A stretch of 35,695 nt of DNA from Bacteroidota bacterium (GCA_030706685.1 JAUZOA010000059.1:1-35695); one strand, 5' to 3'. Numbered from the stretch's first letter, positions 26,528 to 34,607 are shown. Made by a program: numbers and translations. The notes: a model not told the origin generated them from the sequence alone.

Positions 26528-27106
26528 ATGAAAAAGATCACAACAATTCTTGCCCTGGTACTGCTGGCCGGAAGCTTTACCGTCAATGCTCAAACAGCAC
26601 AACATGTACGCCATGTTCCGGAAATCCGTCATGACAGGAAAGATCTCCGCCAGGATAGAAAGGATATCAATTCTGATAAAAAAGATATCAGCGGTGACAA
26701 GAAAGATATCACCAATGACAGGAAGGACCTGTCAAAAGATCGCAAAGATGCTGTGAACGATCGTAAGGACCTTAATAAAGACAATAAGGACATCAACCAG
26801 GACAAGAATGCGATTAACAATGACAGGAAAGAAAGAAACGCTGACCTGAAACAAAAGGATTATAAAGATGCCGGCAAAGAACAGAAGGAAATAAACAGTG
26901 AAAAGAAAGACCTGACCACCGATAAGGTTGACAGGAACAAAGACCGCAAGGATCTTTCTGGTGACCGGAAAGATATCCATAGCGACAAGAAAGATATTGG
27001 TAAGGACAAGACCGATCTTTCAAAAGACCGCAAAGATTTGAAAAAAGACAGGAAAGATCGCAAAAACGATAGAAAGGATCTCAACAACGATGTAAACGGA
27101 AATTGA
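26528..27106 (+). CDS. secreted protein built of Asp/Lys-rich seven-residue repeats
   Basis: The 192-residue protein has a signal peptide (MKKITTILALVLLAGSFTVNAQ), then about 22 units of a heptad such as DRKDLSK, DKKDISG or DRKDINS. The first eleven (about 37-110) are nearly regular; a stretch NADLKQKDYKDAGKEQKEINSEK interrupts them, and about ten follow to the end (NDRKDLNNDVNGN). Each heptad has one hydrophobic Leu or Ile and alternating Asp and Lys/Arg. This predicts a highly charged, single-alpha-helix or very extended structure in the periplasm or outside the cell. Similar DRKD-repeat proteins occur in several phyla, without known function. A strong terminator follows 15 bases after the stop, so it is a single-gene unit. 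Confidence 0.85.
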   Translation: MKKITTILALVLLAGSFTVNAQTAQHVRHVPEIRHDRKDLRQDRKDINSDKKDISGDKKDITNDRKDLSKDRKDAVNDRKDLNKDNKDINQDKNAINNDRKERNADLKQKDYKDAGKEQKEINSEKKDLTTDKVDRNKDRKDLSGDRKDIHSDKKDIGKDKTDLSKDRKDLKKDRKDRKNDRKDLNNDVNGN

Positions 27107-27120
27107 TCCCTGAACTATAA

Positions 27121-27156
27121 ATGATCCCATTGCATCGTATAGTGCGATGGGATCAT
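27121..27156 (+). terminator. strong terminator after the heptad-repeat gene
   Basis: ATGATCCCAT (27121-27130) pairs perfectly with ATGGGATCAT (27147-27156) over ten bases, with possible further pairs in the 16-base loop. ATTTAAATG follows. Confidence 0.8.
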
Positions 27157-27248
27157 TATTTAAATGATCCAGGTCCTCATTAACGAATACCGGACACCAA
27201 TTTTTATACCTATCATCCATCCATACCTGACCCAAAACTAATTAAATC

Positions 27249-28232
27249 ATGAGACTCACCATTACCCTATTCATACTCTTTCTATGTCGTTTATTGTTCC
27301 CGGAATCCGCCCATGCACAGGAAAAATCAAACGACACTTTGATCAACCAGGTTCCGGACAGTATCATTAAGAATAAAACAAGCGGTCAAGATTTACCAGG
27401 TGAAGTACGGACACCAGGCTCATCCCGTGACGGAGAGAAAAGATCCTATTTCCGCGCGGAAGTCGACTATACAAGTGATAATGTTTACCTGGGGAGAAAA
27501 GATTCTTCGGCCATCCGTTATCTTTCGCCTGAATTTGGATATTTTGCCAGGTCTGGTTTTTTTACCGAAGCTACCTTTAATTTTCTTGCCAGTGCAGGCA
27601 ACAGCCGGTTAGACATGATGGGTTTATCGGCCGGTTATTCTTTCAGCCACCTGAAATATGAAGGAGAGATATCTGCTACCAGGTTCTATTATAATAGCCA
27701 GAGCACGAATGTAAGATCGGAAGTGAAGGACGAAATAAGTTATAATAACAGTTTTGAATTTGGGTTGATAAAGCCCACCTTGTCCATGACGCTTAGCGTT
27801 GGCAATAATACGGACCTTGGAGGCAGCATAGGACTGGAACATAATTTTTCAATAGTTGATGATAAGGTTGATATTACTCCTGCTTTTGCCGCCAACGCAA
27901 GTACCCAGAATTACTATAATAACTATTATAAAAAGCGGCGTTTTATCGCAAGGAAAAAAGGATCGCAGCCCATACCCGGTACGGTTACCACGACGGGCGA
28001 AGTACTAAATGCATCAACTTTTAAAATATTGGATTATGAAGCAAGCCTGCCTATCAGCTATGAAGCAGGCAGGTTTTCATTTGCATTTACACCCGTTTAT
28101 GCAATACCTGTTCACCCGGCAGAAGTCATCATAACTTCTAAGTTTAGTAATGGCACAACCACAAGCAAAACAGAATTTGAAAAGATCAATAACTGTTTTT
28201 TCGCCACACTGGAGATAAGTTATAAGTTTTAA
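27249..28232 (+). CDS. putative outer-membrane beta-barrel protein
   Basis: The 327-residue protein has a signal peptide (MRLTITLFILFLCRLLFPESAHAQ), a polar linker (about 25-65) and then alternating strands (YFRAEVDYTSDNVYLGRKDSS, LSPEFGYFARSGFFTEATFNFLASAG, MGLSAGYSFSHLKYEGEISATRFYY, SIGLEHNFSIVDDKVDITP). It ends in ATLEISYKF, an aromatic C-terminal residue as expected for an outer-membrane barrel. The strand count suggests about 12. No family name comes to mind and no substrate is evident. It sits between two terminators. Confidence 0.7.
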   Translation: MRLTITLFILFLCRLLFPESAHAQEKSNDTLINQVPDSIIKNKTSGQDLPGEVRTPGSSRDGEKRSYFRAEVDYTSDNVYLGRKDSSAIRYLSPEFGYFARSGFFTEATFNFLASAGNSRLDMMGLSAGYSFSHLKYEGEISATRFYYNSQSTNVRSEVKDEISYNNSFEFGLIKPTLSMTLSVGNNTDLGGSIGLEHNFSIVDDKVDITPAFAANASTQNYYNNYYKKRRFIARKKGSQPIPGTVTTTGEVLNASTFKILDYEASLPISYEAGRFSFAFTPVYAIPVHPAEVIITSKFSNGTTTSKTEFEKINNCFFATLEISYKF

Positions 28233-28279
28233 AAAATCCCGTTAGCAAATAGAATAGGTTAATATCCGGGAATTTCATT

Positions 28280-28310
28280 AATAGCAGACGGAAATCGCCT
28301 GCTATTTTTT
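28280..28310 (+). terminator. terminator after the barrel gene
   Basis: AATAGCAG-ACG, loop GAAAT, CG-CCTGCTATT forms a stem of about 10 pairs with one A/C mismatch, followed by TTTT. It lies 47 bases past the stop at 28232 and faces the convergent gene at 28464. Confidence 0.75.
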
Positions 28311-28463
28311 GTTAACAATTCAACTTAAAGTGTATAATCCGTTATCAGCGAATTACGACCGGCCAATCAGGGAGGGATGGGCTTTTATCAATTTCCATCT
28401 TATTTATTGTCCTGTTATCTGTCTCCTGCCGGTTTTTGACCCTGCGGGCAAAAAGATATATTA

Positions 28464-29180
28464 TTATTGGTTTCCGAAAGTCACCATTACCGGAACATGA
28501 TCGCTGTACCGGGTCCATGGCTTATGACCCCCGATCAGAACTGATCTCAGTTTAGCAGCAAGGTCAGCCGAGACGAAGCAATAATCTATATGATAAGATT
28601 TGTCTTTGTGGCGATACATATAAAGTGTCGGGTGTTTTTCTTTGCCCTGTTCCTGCCGGTGATAGAGATGGTAAGCGCTGCAGATCCCCTTTTCTTCTAA
28701 TCGTTTTACTACGTCAGAATGATTTCCTTTCCTTCTTGGCTTATCCCAGATTGTATTACTGTTGAAATCACCCGCCAGTATGATGCTTTTATTATCCAGG
28801 TGCTTATCGTAATGGTGAATGGCTTTCCATACCTGCCCGACATATTGCCCTTCGGGGTCATCTGGATTATTGGCCCATACAGCATATAAAGTAAAATCAA
28901 ATGACCCCCCATTTACAGCAATGGGAACAACCATCCGCAATTTAGGATCATGCGTCTTCAGTAATTTAAACCTGGATGGGCTGTAAGAAAATACGCCAAG
29001 CCCTTTATTCAGGTTATTACCGAACCACAAGCAGTCTTTAGGTTCGGTGATCCCCTCACTGAAATTTAATTTGTCCGGGTGCTCACATTCGGGAACAATT
29101 AAAATATCAGGCTTATATTTTAAGATCATTCCGGCTTTTTTACGGAATGCCATATTACAATTCCAGGTGATAATCTTCAT
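28464..29180 (-). CDS. endonuclease/exonuclease/phosphatase (EEP) family protein
   Basis: The 238-residue protein has the EEP metal and catalytic motifs: Asn7 (TWNCNM), Glu31 or Glu33 (PECEHP), Asp138/Asn140 (GDFNSN), Asp199 (YHIDYCF) and Asp227/His228 (SDHVPVMVTF). Members cleave phosphodiester or phosphomonoester bonds in nucleic acids, sphingolipids or inositol phosphates. The short length and lack of a signal peptide suggest a cytoplasmic enzyme. The substrate cannot be read from the sequence. It follows the 71-residue gene by 11 bases and is thus last in the ldhA unit. Confidence 0.88.
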   Translation of the reverse strand: MKIITWNCNMAFRKKAGMILKYKPDILIVPECEHPDKLNFSEGITEPKDCLWFGNNLNKGLGVFSYSPSRFKLLKTHDPKLRMVVPIAVNGGSFDFTLYAVWANNPDDPEGQYVGQVWKAIHHYDKHLDNKSIILAGDFNSNTIWDKPRRKGNHSDVVKRLEEKGICSAYHLYHRQEQGKEKHPTLYMYRHKDKSYHIDYCFVSADLAAKLRSVLIGGHKPWTRYSDHVPVMVTFGNQ

Positions 29181-29191
29181 AAAGATTTAAT

Positions 29192-29407
29192 CTATACCCG
29201 TCCTTCTTTGTCAGCTATGCTTTTTACGGGCATCATTAAATGCGCTGCCAAAGGAATAAACAAATTCTTTCGTGTATTTTCCTCCCGGATCCGGTTCAGG
29301 ACCGGAATAGTAATTTCTATTCCCGTCGCTTTTTTACCGGATAAAAGCAACTGTGCAATCTTATTGAATTCTTCACAGGTCAAACCATCCGGTTCTGCCC
29401 GGGCCAT
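29192..29407 (-). CDS. 71-residue hypothetical protein between ldhA and the EEP gene
   Basis: From ATG 29407, one base beyond the ldhA stop, the protein is MARAEPDGLTCEEFNKIA and on, 71 residues. An upstream ATG (29425), overlapping ldhA by 17 bases, would add six residues. The sequence suggests two helices (EEFNKIAQLLLSGKK and PVLNRIREENTRKN) and a C-terminal beta-turn region with Met-Met-Pro. It has no signal peptide. Tight spacing on both sides shows it is part of the operon. Family and function unknown. Confidence 0.6.
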   Translation of the reverse strand: MARAEPDGLTCEEFNKIAQLLLSGKKATGIEITIPVLNRIREENTRKNLFIPLAAHLMMPVKSIADKEGRV

Positions 29408-29408
29408 T

Positions 29409-30401
29409 TTATGAACGGACTTCATTTTCTAACGGTAGCCCCTTTTCAAAATCGCTGATATTTTTCAGCGTCACGGTCGCTATTTGTTCCAGGGCTTCCC
29501 GGGTAAAGAAACCCTGGTGAGAAGTAATCAGCACATTGGGAAATGATATCAGCCTGGCTATCATATCATCCGGGACGATCAGTTCCGACAGGTCTTTGAA
29601 AAATAATTTTTCTTCCTGCTCATATACATCAATGCCAAGATAGCCTAACTGTTCGTCCTTCAGCGCGTCAATGGCGTCCAGCGTATTGATCACGGCGCCC
29701 CGGCTGCTGTTGATCAGCATTACCCCCTTCTTCATTTTTGAAAAAGCTTTCTTGTCAACGAGGTGATAAGTTTCAGGCAATAAAGGGCAATGAAGCGAGA
29801 TAATATCGCTTTGTTGCCACACATCATCTAATGCCCGGTAATCAACACCGGCTTTTTTCATTTCTTCGGAAGGGAATTTATCATAGGCGATCACCTTGCA
29901 GCCAAAACCAAGCATGATCCGGCAAAAAGCCTGGCCAATTTTGCCTGTGCCGATCACTCCTACTGTTTTGCCATGAAGATTAAACCCAACTAATTTCTCA
30001 AGGGAAAAATTACTTTCCCTTATCCGATTATAGGCTTTATGTGTTTTCCTGTTAAGCGTCAGGATCAATGCTACTGCGTGTTCAGCCACCGCCTCGGGTG
30101 AATAAGCAGGTACCCTCACCACTTTGATATGATTGCCGGCGGCAGCTTCCAAATCAATGTTATTGAAACCGGCGCTTCTTAACGCGATCAGTTTGATCCC
30201 GCTTGCCGAAAGCCTTTCAATGGTTTCTTTATCTCCCTTATCGTTTACGAAAAGACAGACGCAATCATATCCTTTTGCGAGGGTGACCGTATCCGCGTTT
30301 AAGGCGGCTTCAAAATAGGTTAAATGTTGCCTTTGACCTGTATTGAAACGGTCAAAGTATTCCTTGTCGTAAGATTTGGTACTGAAAACGGCTACTTTCA
30401 T
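29409..30401 (-). CDS. ldhA: D-lactate dehydrogenase, 2-hydroxyacid dehydrogenase family
   Basis: The 330-residue protein has the NAD-binding motif GTGKIG (151-156), and the catalytic residues Arg234 (NSSRGA), Glu263 (DVYEQEE) and His295 (TSHQGFFT). These match the numbering and context of E. coli LdhA, which reduces pyruvate to D-lactate with NADH. An N-terminal substrate domain with RSAGFNNIDL is also characteristic. It is the first gene of a three-gene unit with a 71-residue protein and an EEP-family protein. A fermentative or redox-balancing role is likely. The 257 bases upstream (30402-30658) have no gene. Confidence 0.92.
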   Translation of the reverse strand: MKVAVFSTKSYDKEYFDRFNTGQRQHLTYFEAALNADTVTLAKGYDCVCLFVNDKGDKETIERLSASGIKLIALRSAGFNNIDLEAAAGNHIKVVRVPAYSPEAVAEHAVALILTLNRKTHKAYNRIRESNFSLEKLVGFNLHGKTVGVIGTGKIGQAFCRIMLGFGCKVIAYDKFPSEEMKKAGVDYRALDDVWQQSDIISLHCPLLPETYHLVDKKAFSKMKKGVMLINSSRGAVINTLDAIDALKDEQLGYLGIDVYEQEEKLFFKDLSELIVPDDMIARLISFPNVLITSHQGFFTREALEQIATVTLKNISDFEKGLPLENEVRS

Positions 30402-30591
30402 AATGCTGATATTGCAGGATGCCGGTAAAGATAAAACCTGTGTTTATATCCCGCTATGAAAAGGCAGGCAACTTTCAGAAATGATAAGCTTTCCTTGAAA
30501 AATCCTGTTTCACGTACCTACCTGCTGACAAATTCGGCATTTGCCTTGCGGCGTAAGTTTAAAAGTTACTTTTTGAGTCTTATGGTTACTA

Positions 30592-30609
30592 ATTAATTAT
30601 ATAATTAAT
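30592..30609. repeat. 18-base AT-only palindrome
   Basis: ATTAATTATATAATTAAT is its own reverse complement and is made only of A and T. It lies between ldhA and the lipoprotein gene at 30659 and may end the latter's transcript or mark an AT-rich protein-binding site. Nothing else is seen in this gap. Confidence 0.6.
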
Positions 30610-30658
30610 GACTAATTTTTTTTCGGGTGCTTCCAGGGGGGCAACCTGTCATCGGCAG

Positions 30659-31366
30659 TCATTTCCTTTCACACACTTTTTCAAGCCTTCCCGGAAGAAA
30701 CTCACTTAATTTAAAAGTTTCATGATTTGTCGTGTCAATTACGCTCCTCGATCTTGTCTGGTAAAATATAAATTCATTGTTGTTTACCTTTATTGAATAG
30801 CTGGGGTTATTACTACCGGAATCATAAAACCCGATTAGTTTTCGAAAGGTTGAAGAATCAGTAATATAAACGGCGTTTAAATAAGTACTTCCGCATTGAA
30901 ATTGATCTATAGTCATAAAAAAGCCCTTTTCAAACTCATGAGATGAATAGCTTAAAAAGTTATTACATGGAATTTGGTTTGTTCCAAACAAAGGAATAGC
31001 CTTGGCGTTATTGGAATCAAACCGCTGCTTGTTAATTAAGTCAAACCTGGAAACTGACTTTTGCCCGATTGTGTCTGTTATAATTCTTGATGCTAACGTA
31101 TATAAATGTATGATGCTGTCTTTTTGCAGGATACGAATTGTATTGTGTTCATCCGAAGAACCAATATATTTTCTGAATTTAACCGAGTCAGTAAGATAGT
31201 AATCATTCCTTTCGCCGAAAACGCCGGCGCAGAAGGTCCTGTATTTTTCGACATATAATGAGCCGGAAATGGAATAAGACCCCATGAAATCACAACATTT
31301 GGTGTCCATGGACAGGCAGCCTGTCATACATCCTGTGCATAGCAATAATAGTAACCTGGTTATCAT
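30659..31366 (-). CDS. hypothetical lipoprotein with Cys-rich N-terminus
   Basis: The frame is open from 31438, but a lipoprotein signal starts at ATG 31366 (MITRLLLLLCTGCMTGCLSM), giving 235 residues. The lipobox could be LCTGC or MTGC. The mature part includes Cys pairs near the start (TKCCDFMG) and more at FCAGVFG, QIPCNNF and FQCGST. Two related-looking halves are visible: YYLTDSVKFRKYIGSSDEHN / VYITDSSTFRKLIGFYDSGS, which suggests an internal duplication. No known family is recognised. It lies 95 bases after the metallo-hydrolase gene on the same strand. Confidence 0.68.
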   Translation of the reverse strand: MITRLLLLLCTGCMTGCLSMDTKCCDFMGSYSISGSLYVEKYRTFCAGVFGERNDYYLTDSVKFRKYIGSSDEHNTIRILQKDSIIHLYTLASRIITDTIGQKSVSRFDLINKQRFDSNNAKAIPLFGTNQIPCNNFLSYSSHEFEKGFFMTIDQFQCGSTYLNAVYITDSSTFRKLIGFYDSGSNNPSYSIKVNNNEFIFYQTRSRSVIDTTNHETFKLSEFLPGRLEKVCERK

Positions 31367-31461
31367 CGAAATCAAAAATACCCTGAAATTGTGAAAGCTG
31401 CCTGATCGCTGCTCACAGTAACGGCTAACTGCAGGCAATTGTCCTTTTTATTCCCCGGGGG

Positions 31462-32310
31462 TTATTCTATTTTAACCACACCCTCTGTTACCGCGGGGAA
31501 TAGTGAAAATATTTTTGAATCGTGACCCGGGATTATATACTTGCTGTCCGATACAAGGGTTTTCATTCTTATCATAGACTTTACATAAGCAGTCGTATCC
31601 GATGTGCCGCCGGATGCCGCGGGTCTCAAATGCTCCAAATTATAGTAAATCCAGATATTGTCGGAGGCAAGAATAACCTTGTTGATGCCTGTTTCCACAA
31701 ACACATATTGCGAGTTGAAAGTGTGTCTTGAACCTGTATATACTTTTATGCCTGGAATTATTTCTTTATCATCCCCGTCAACGAGAGTTAATTTGCCTGC
31801 AAGGTTTAAATCAATAAGCCTTCGCACATCTCTTTTATCAAATCCTCCATTCCTGCCGTCTTTTTGCCAGGCGCCGCCAACAAAATAATTAAAATCTTCT
31901 TTTTGAATCCAGATATGCGCGTTGGGAAATAAACCAATGCCGTCAATATGATCCCAATGCGGGTGACTTAATATAATATCGGTAATATCTCCTGCTTTCA
32001 GGGCTAGTTTTGCCAGCATTGAATCGGGTCGCCCATAATGGGTAATGTCAAAATATTTTGCCGCTTCAATGTCCTTTAAAAAACCAGCGTCTACTAAAAT
32101 GTTTTTACCATTATTCCCTTTAATTAACCAAATCATGAAATCAATGTTTACGCTATCCTTTCCGGGCCCTTTGTCAGCCCAGTTTGAGATAGGTGATGGA
32201 TGCGCCATCGAAGCAAATTTTATCGCGTAAACCCCGTAATGCTCCGTTTGCGACCAGGCGCTCAGGGAAACAGAAAAAAACAGCAGGCTAAAAAGAATTA
32301 TATTTTTCAT
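31462..32310 (-). CDS. metallo-beta-lactamase-fold hydrolase (AHL-lactonase-like)
   Basis: The 282-residue protein has a signal peptide (MKNIILFSLLFFSVSLSAWSQ) and the complete MBL-fold zinc motif: His116-x-His118-x-Asp120-His121 (SHPHWDHIDG), His196 (SRHTF), Asp217 (ASDNIW) and His263 (PGHDSKI). The spacing and the DAGF/DITDIILSHPHWDH context place it nearest to N-acyl homoserine lactonase-like enzymes, but a signal peptide makes a periplasmic or secreted enzyme of unknown substrate more likely. Quorum quenching is possible, not shown. It probably precedes the lipoprotein gene at 30659 in one transcript. Confidence 0.85.
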   Translation of the reverse strand: MKNIILFSLLFFSVSLSAWSQTEHYGVYAIKFASMAHPSPISNWADKGPGKDSVNIDFMIWLIKGNNGKNILVDAGFLKDIEAAKYFDITHYGRPDSMLAKLALKAGDITDIILSHPHWDHIDGIGLFPNAHIWIQKEDFNYFVGGAWQKDGRNGGFDKRDVRRLIDLNLAGKLTLVDGDDKEIIPGIKVYTGSRHTFNSQYVFVETGINKVILASDNIWIYYNLEHLRPAASGGTSDTTAYVKSMIRMKTLVSDSKYIIPGHDSKIFSLFPAVTEGVVKIE

Positions 32311-32317
32311 GTTGAAG

Positions 32318-32580
32318 TATAACGTTGACGGCTTGCTGCATCGCTGGTATTCCGGGATCCTTCAGCCGGAACTGAGCCGAACAGCGAACCTGTCCCTCCG
32401 CTGCGAGCAAAGCAAAGCAGATAGCGAACCCGTCCCTGCGAGCGTAGCGAACCCGTCCCTGCGAGCGTAGCGAAGCAGTGAAGTTATGCACTTTTGCTGA
32501 GTCGCGTGGAGCCTGTTCCGGCGAAGGGGGATCAGCCGGAACTGTCCGAAAGTTCCTTTGGAGAAGATGCCTCCCCCGGC
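32318..32580. repeat. REP-like mosaic intergenic element A
   Basis: The segment carries two copies of the word TCAGCCGGAACT (32362-32373 and 32532-32543), which recurs at 33406-33417. It also has a GGGATCC-TTCAGCCGG context like that of element B, a partial copy of the CCAAAGGA palindrome (TTCCTTTGGA near 32551), and the 23-base tandem repeat. No convincing reading frame lies in it. Confidence 0.6.
32423..32468. repeat. two tandem copies of a 23-base repeat
   Basis: The unit begins AGCGAACCCGTCC and ends GCGAGCGT; copies occupy 32423-32445 and 32446-32468 without mismatch. The next six bases again begin AGCGAA, and a divergent copy (AGCGAACCTGTCCCT) lies just upstream. Confidence 0.85.
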
Positions 32581-33183
32581 TTATTTCAAATTATACTCTA
32601 CAAGTTCCCAATAAACGGAACTGGTTTCATCGGCAAGTGTAAATAGGCTTTTCTCCGACTTTGTTACAATTCCGATATTAGGGCAAAACCATTCTGACCT
32701 GCCCCAGTATTGATTGGGAAGATGCCCATATTCCTGAAGTAAAAAGCTATTGACAAAATCCTGGTTATTTAAAAAATAGACACTATTGTCATCCACATGA
32801 GTACTATCATAAATGTAGTCCGGAGAAGTTCTCCATGTATTGTTGAGCCTGAGAGGAGTTATATAAGTATAACGTACGGACAATCCCGGCGAATCAATAA
32901 ACCTGGTAGTGTCCCCAACCTGGCAGACAAAGTTTGTAACAGTGTGATCAGGAAAAGTATACACCCAGATTTTGGCATTTTGCCCATTAGGCAAGACTGT
33001 GTTCCCCGTGATATTTACATAAACGAATACTGATTTATTGGAAATGCTGTCAACATATTTGTATTTCCAGTAATTACCTACAGTATTGGGGAAGTATTCC
33101 GAAGCAGGGTTCTTTATGAGGTCATTTTTAGTGCAAGAACTAAAGACGATACACAATGCCAATGTGGTGTAGATAGGTCGCAT
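32581..33183 (-). CDS. hypothetical lipoprotein
   Basis: The 200-residue protein has a short lipoprotein signal (MRPIYTTLALCIVFSSCTKN) with lipobox FSSC (Cys17). The mature part has the recurrent motif EYFPNTVGNYWKYKYVDS, seen at the start of many Bacteroidota surface lipoproteins, then an all-beta pattern with aromatic residues (YTYITPLRLNNTWRTSPDY, FCPNIGIVTKSE, SVYWELVEYNLK). No enzymatic motif is visible, and the function is unknown. It is flanked by REP-like elements A and B. Confidence 0.72.
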   Translation of the reverse strand: MRPIYTTLALCIVFSSCTKNDLIKNPASEYFPNTVGNYWKYKYVDSISNKSVFVYVNITGNTVLPNGQNAKIWVYTFPDHTVTNFVCQVGDTTRFIDSPGLSVRYTYITPLRLNNTWRTSPDYIYDSTHVDDNSVYFLNNQDFVNSFLLQEYGHLPNQYWGRSEWFCPNIGIVTKSEKSLFTLADETSSVYWELVEYNLK

Positions 33184-33359
33184 TCCATTTTATAGACCGT
33201 GACAACGAAAAGTTGCAGAACGTTGCATTAGCTTTACAGTAAGCCGGATATTGCGGGCAGGCCTCCCGTACTTAACCGGTGATAACCACATTTGTCACCA
33301 TAGAATTTCAAATAACTGCAAGTGCCGGCAGTACATTAACGGGCATAGGCAATTCCAGG

Positions 33360-33500
33360 GCTGATGGGCGAACCGGCTGAGGATCCCGATAGCTATCGGG
33401 ATTCCTCAGCCGGAACTAAAGTACAGCGATACAAATAGCTGAAGTATCAAGGTCCGGCCCCGCTTGCAGCAATACTTTTGCTAGCGGCTGACGTTCTTTT
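33360..33500. repeat. REP-like mosaic intergenic element B with 41-base inverted repeat
   Basis: A nearly perfect inverted repeat (33373-33413) has CCGGCTGAGG and CCTCAGCCGG as outer arms around the 20-base palindrome ATCCCGATAGCTATCGGGAT (33383-33402), with a single extra T in one arm. GTCCGGCC and a CGCTTGCAGCAATAC-like tail follow, similar to element C. The remaining part of the gap 33184-33507 has no gene. Confidence 0.8.
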
Positions 33501-33507
33501 TTGGGTA

Positions 33508-34527
33508 TTAGTCTTTTATTGCTTCTACAATACTGAACATGGGAGAATGCGTTGGAATTACTTTCGAAAACCGGAGGCCCGACTGTTCAATCAATGCAGC
33601 AAATTCCTTTTCTGTACGTTCTTTTCCGCCCGTCATCGCAAGCATGTTGATATCCATAAATTTCCCGGGATGAGGCATATTTTCTCCGGGTATTACCGAT
33701 TCCAGGATCAGTAATTTACTTCCGCTTTTCATAGCGCTGTTACAATTAGAAAGAATCTTTAATGAATGTTCATCGTCCCAATCGTGTAAAACCATTTTCA
33801 TTAAATAGCAGTCTGCATCTTTGGGTACAAAATCAAAAAATGTTCCGGCTACTGCCTGGCAACGGTTCGTTAACCCCTTTGCAGCAATACTATCTTTTGT
33901 TTCGTTCACGACATATTCTTCATCAAACACAATTCCGTTTGCCTGGGGTGCGACGTTTAAGACAGCCATCATCAAAGCGCCGTTTCCACCCCCTATATCA
34001 ACAATTGTTTTAAAAGGAGTGAAATCATAAGCCGGCAGCACATTCAGAATAACTGCACCGGTAAGCCCGGCCATTGCTTTCATAAAGTTGACGCCTTCTT
34101 CCGGGTGTGTTTCATAGTATTTCCACACGGACATTTCTTCCACATAATCAAAAGCAGTATTGCCTGTTTTTACACTATACAATAAATTACCCCAGGCATT
34201 GTAATGGTCGCCAAGTTGAGCCAGCGCCATTGCTTTCATGGATCCGGGCACATCACCTTTCAACGTATCACCAAGAGGCGTATTAGAAAAAGTTCCGTTT
34301 TCATTTTCATTAAAAATACCAACGCCTGATAAGGCACGAAGCACCCGGTAAAGAGATGCGGAATGACTGTGCGTTGTTTCGGCAAGTTGCGATGCCGTTT
34401 GCGGTTTACCTGCCAGGTGATCGGCAATATTGAGTTTTGCGGCAGTGTAGATACAGCAGGAAGTCCAGAAACCGGTGATCATCTGCATCATTTGTGCAGG
34501 TGGTGGAATTTGATGTTGATTGTTCAT
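33508..34527 (-). CDS. SAM-dependent O-methyltransferase (plant-type, dimerisation domain)
   Basis: The start MNNQHQIPPPAQMMQMITGFW at 34527 (339 residues) is preferred over 18 extra codons that read through the promoter. Residues about 15-90 form the winged-helix dimerisation domain (AAKLNIADHLAGKPQTASQLAE, HSASLYRVLRALSGVGIF). The Rossmann part has the SAM-binding DIGGGNG (177-183) and the catalytic His region MVLHDWDDEH (His248), followed by LLILESVIPG. These enzymes methylate hydroxyl groups on small aromatic compounds; the acceptor is unknown. A strong promoter, an operator-like palindrome and the Crp/Fnr gene are directly upstream on the same strand. Confidence 0.87.
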   Translation of the reverse strand: MNNQHQIPPPAQMMQMITGFWTSCCIYTAAKLNIADHLAGKPQTASQLAETTHSHSASLYRVLRALSGVGIFNENENGTFSNTPLGDTLKGDVPGSMKAMALAQLGDHYNAWGNLLYSVKTGNTAFDYVEEMSVWKYYETHPEEGVNFMKAMAGLTGAVILNVLPAYDFTPFKTIVDIGGGNGALMMAVLNVAPQANGIVFDEEYVVNETKDSIAAKGLTNRCQAVAGTFFDFVPKDADCYLMKMVLHDWDDEHSLKILSNCNSAMKSGSKLLILESVIPGENMPHPGKFMDINMLAMTGGKERTEKEFAALIEQSGLRFSKVIPTHSPMFSIVEAIKD

Positions 34528-34538
34528 GACGTTTGTTT

Positions 34539-34560
34539 TTTGATTGAATGACCAATCAAA
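34539..34560. promoter_or_regulatory. inverted repeat at the O-methyltransferase transcription start
   Basis: TTTGATTG (34539-34546) and CAATCAAA (34553-34560) form a perfect eight-base inverted repeat with a six-base spacer. It covers the last part of the -7 box and the expected transcription start, a position suited to a repressor or to an mRNA hairpin. Confidence 0.5.
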
Positions 34561-34587
34561 GATGAACTGAACAATAAACAATTCAAA
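34557..34587 (-). promoter_or_regulatory. promoter of the O-methyltransferase gene
   Basis: On the minus strand TTTG (34584-34587) is followed by exactly 19 bases and then CATCTTTG (34557-34564), one base from TAnnTTTG. Transcription would start near 34553, leaving a leader of about 26 bases before ATG 34527. Confidence 0.65.
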
Positions 34588-34607
34588 TAACTGATGTTAA
34601 AAACGGA

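Noticed and set aside
28309-28500. 63-codon plus-strand frame
   Set aside because: It starts inside the terminator of the barrel gene and runs into the end of the convergent EEP gene; no start context or family.
32423-32468. CRISPR-like repeat
   Set aside because: The two copies are directly adjacent without spacers and there is no cas gene; it is a simple tandem repeat.
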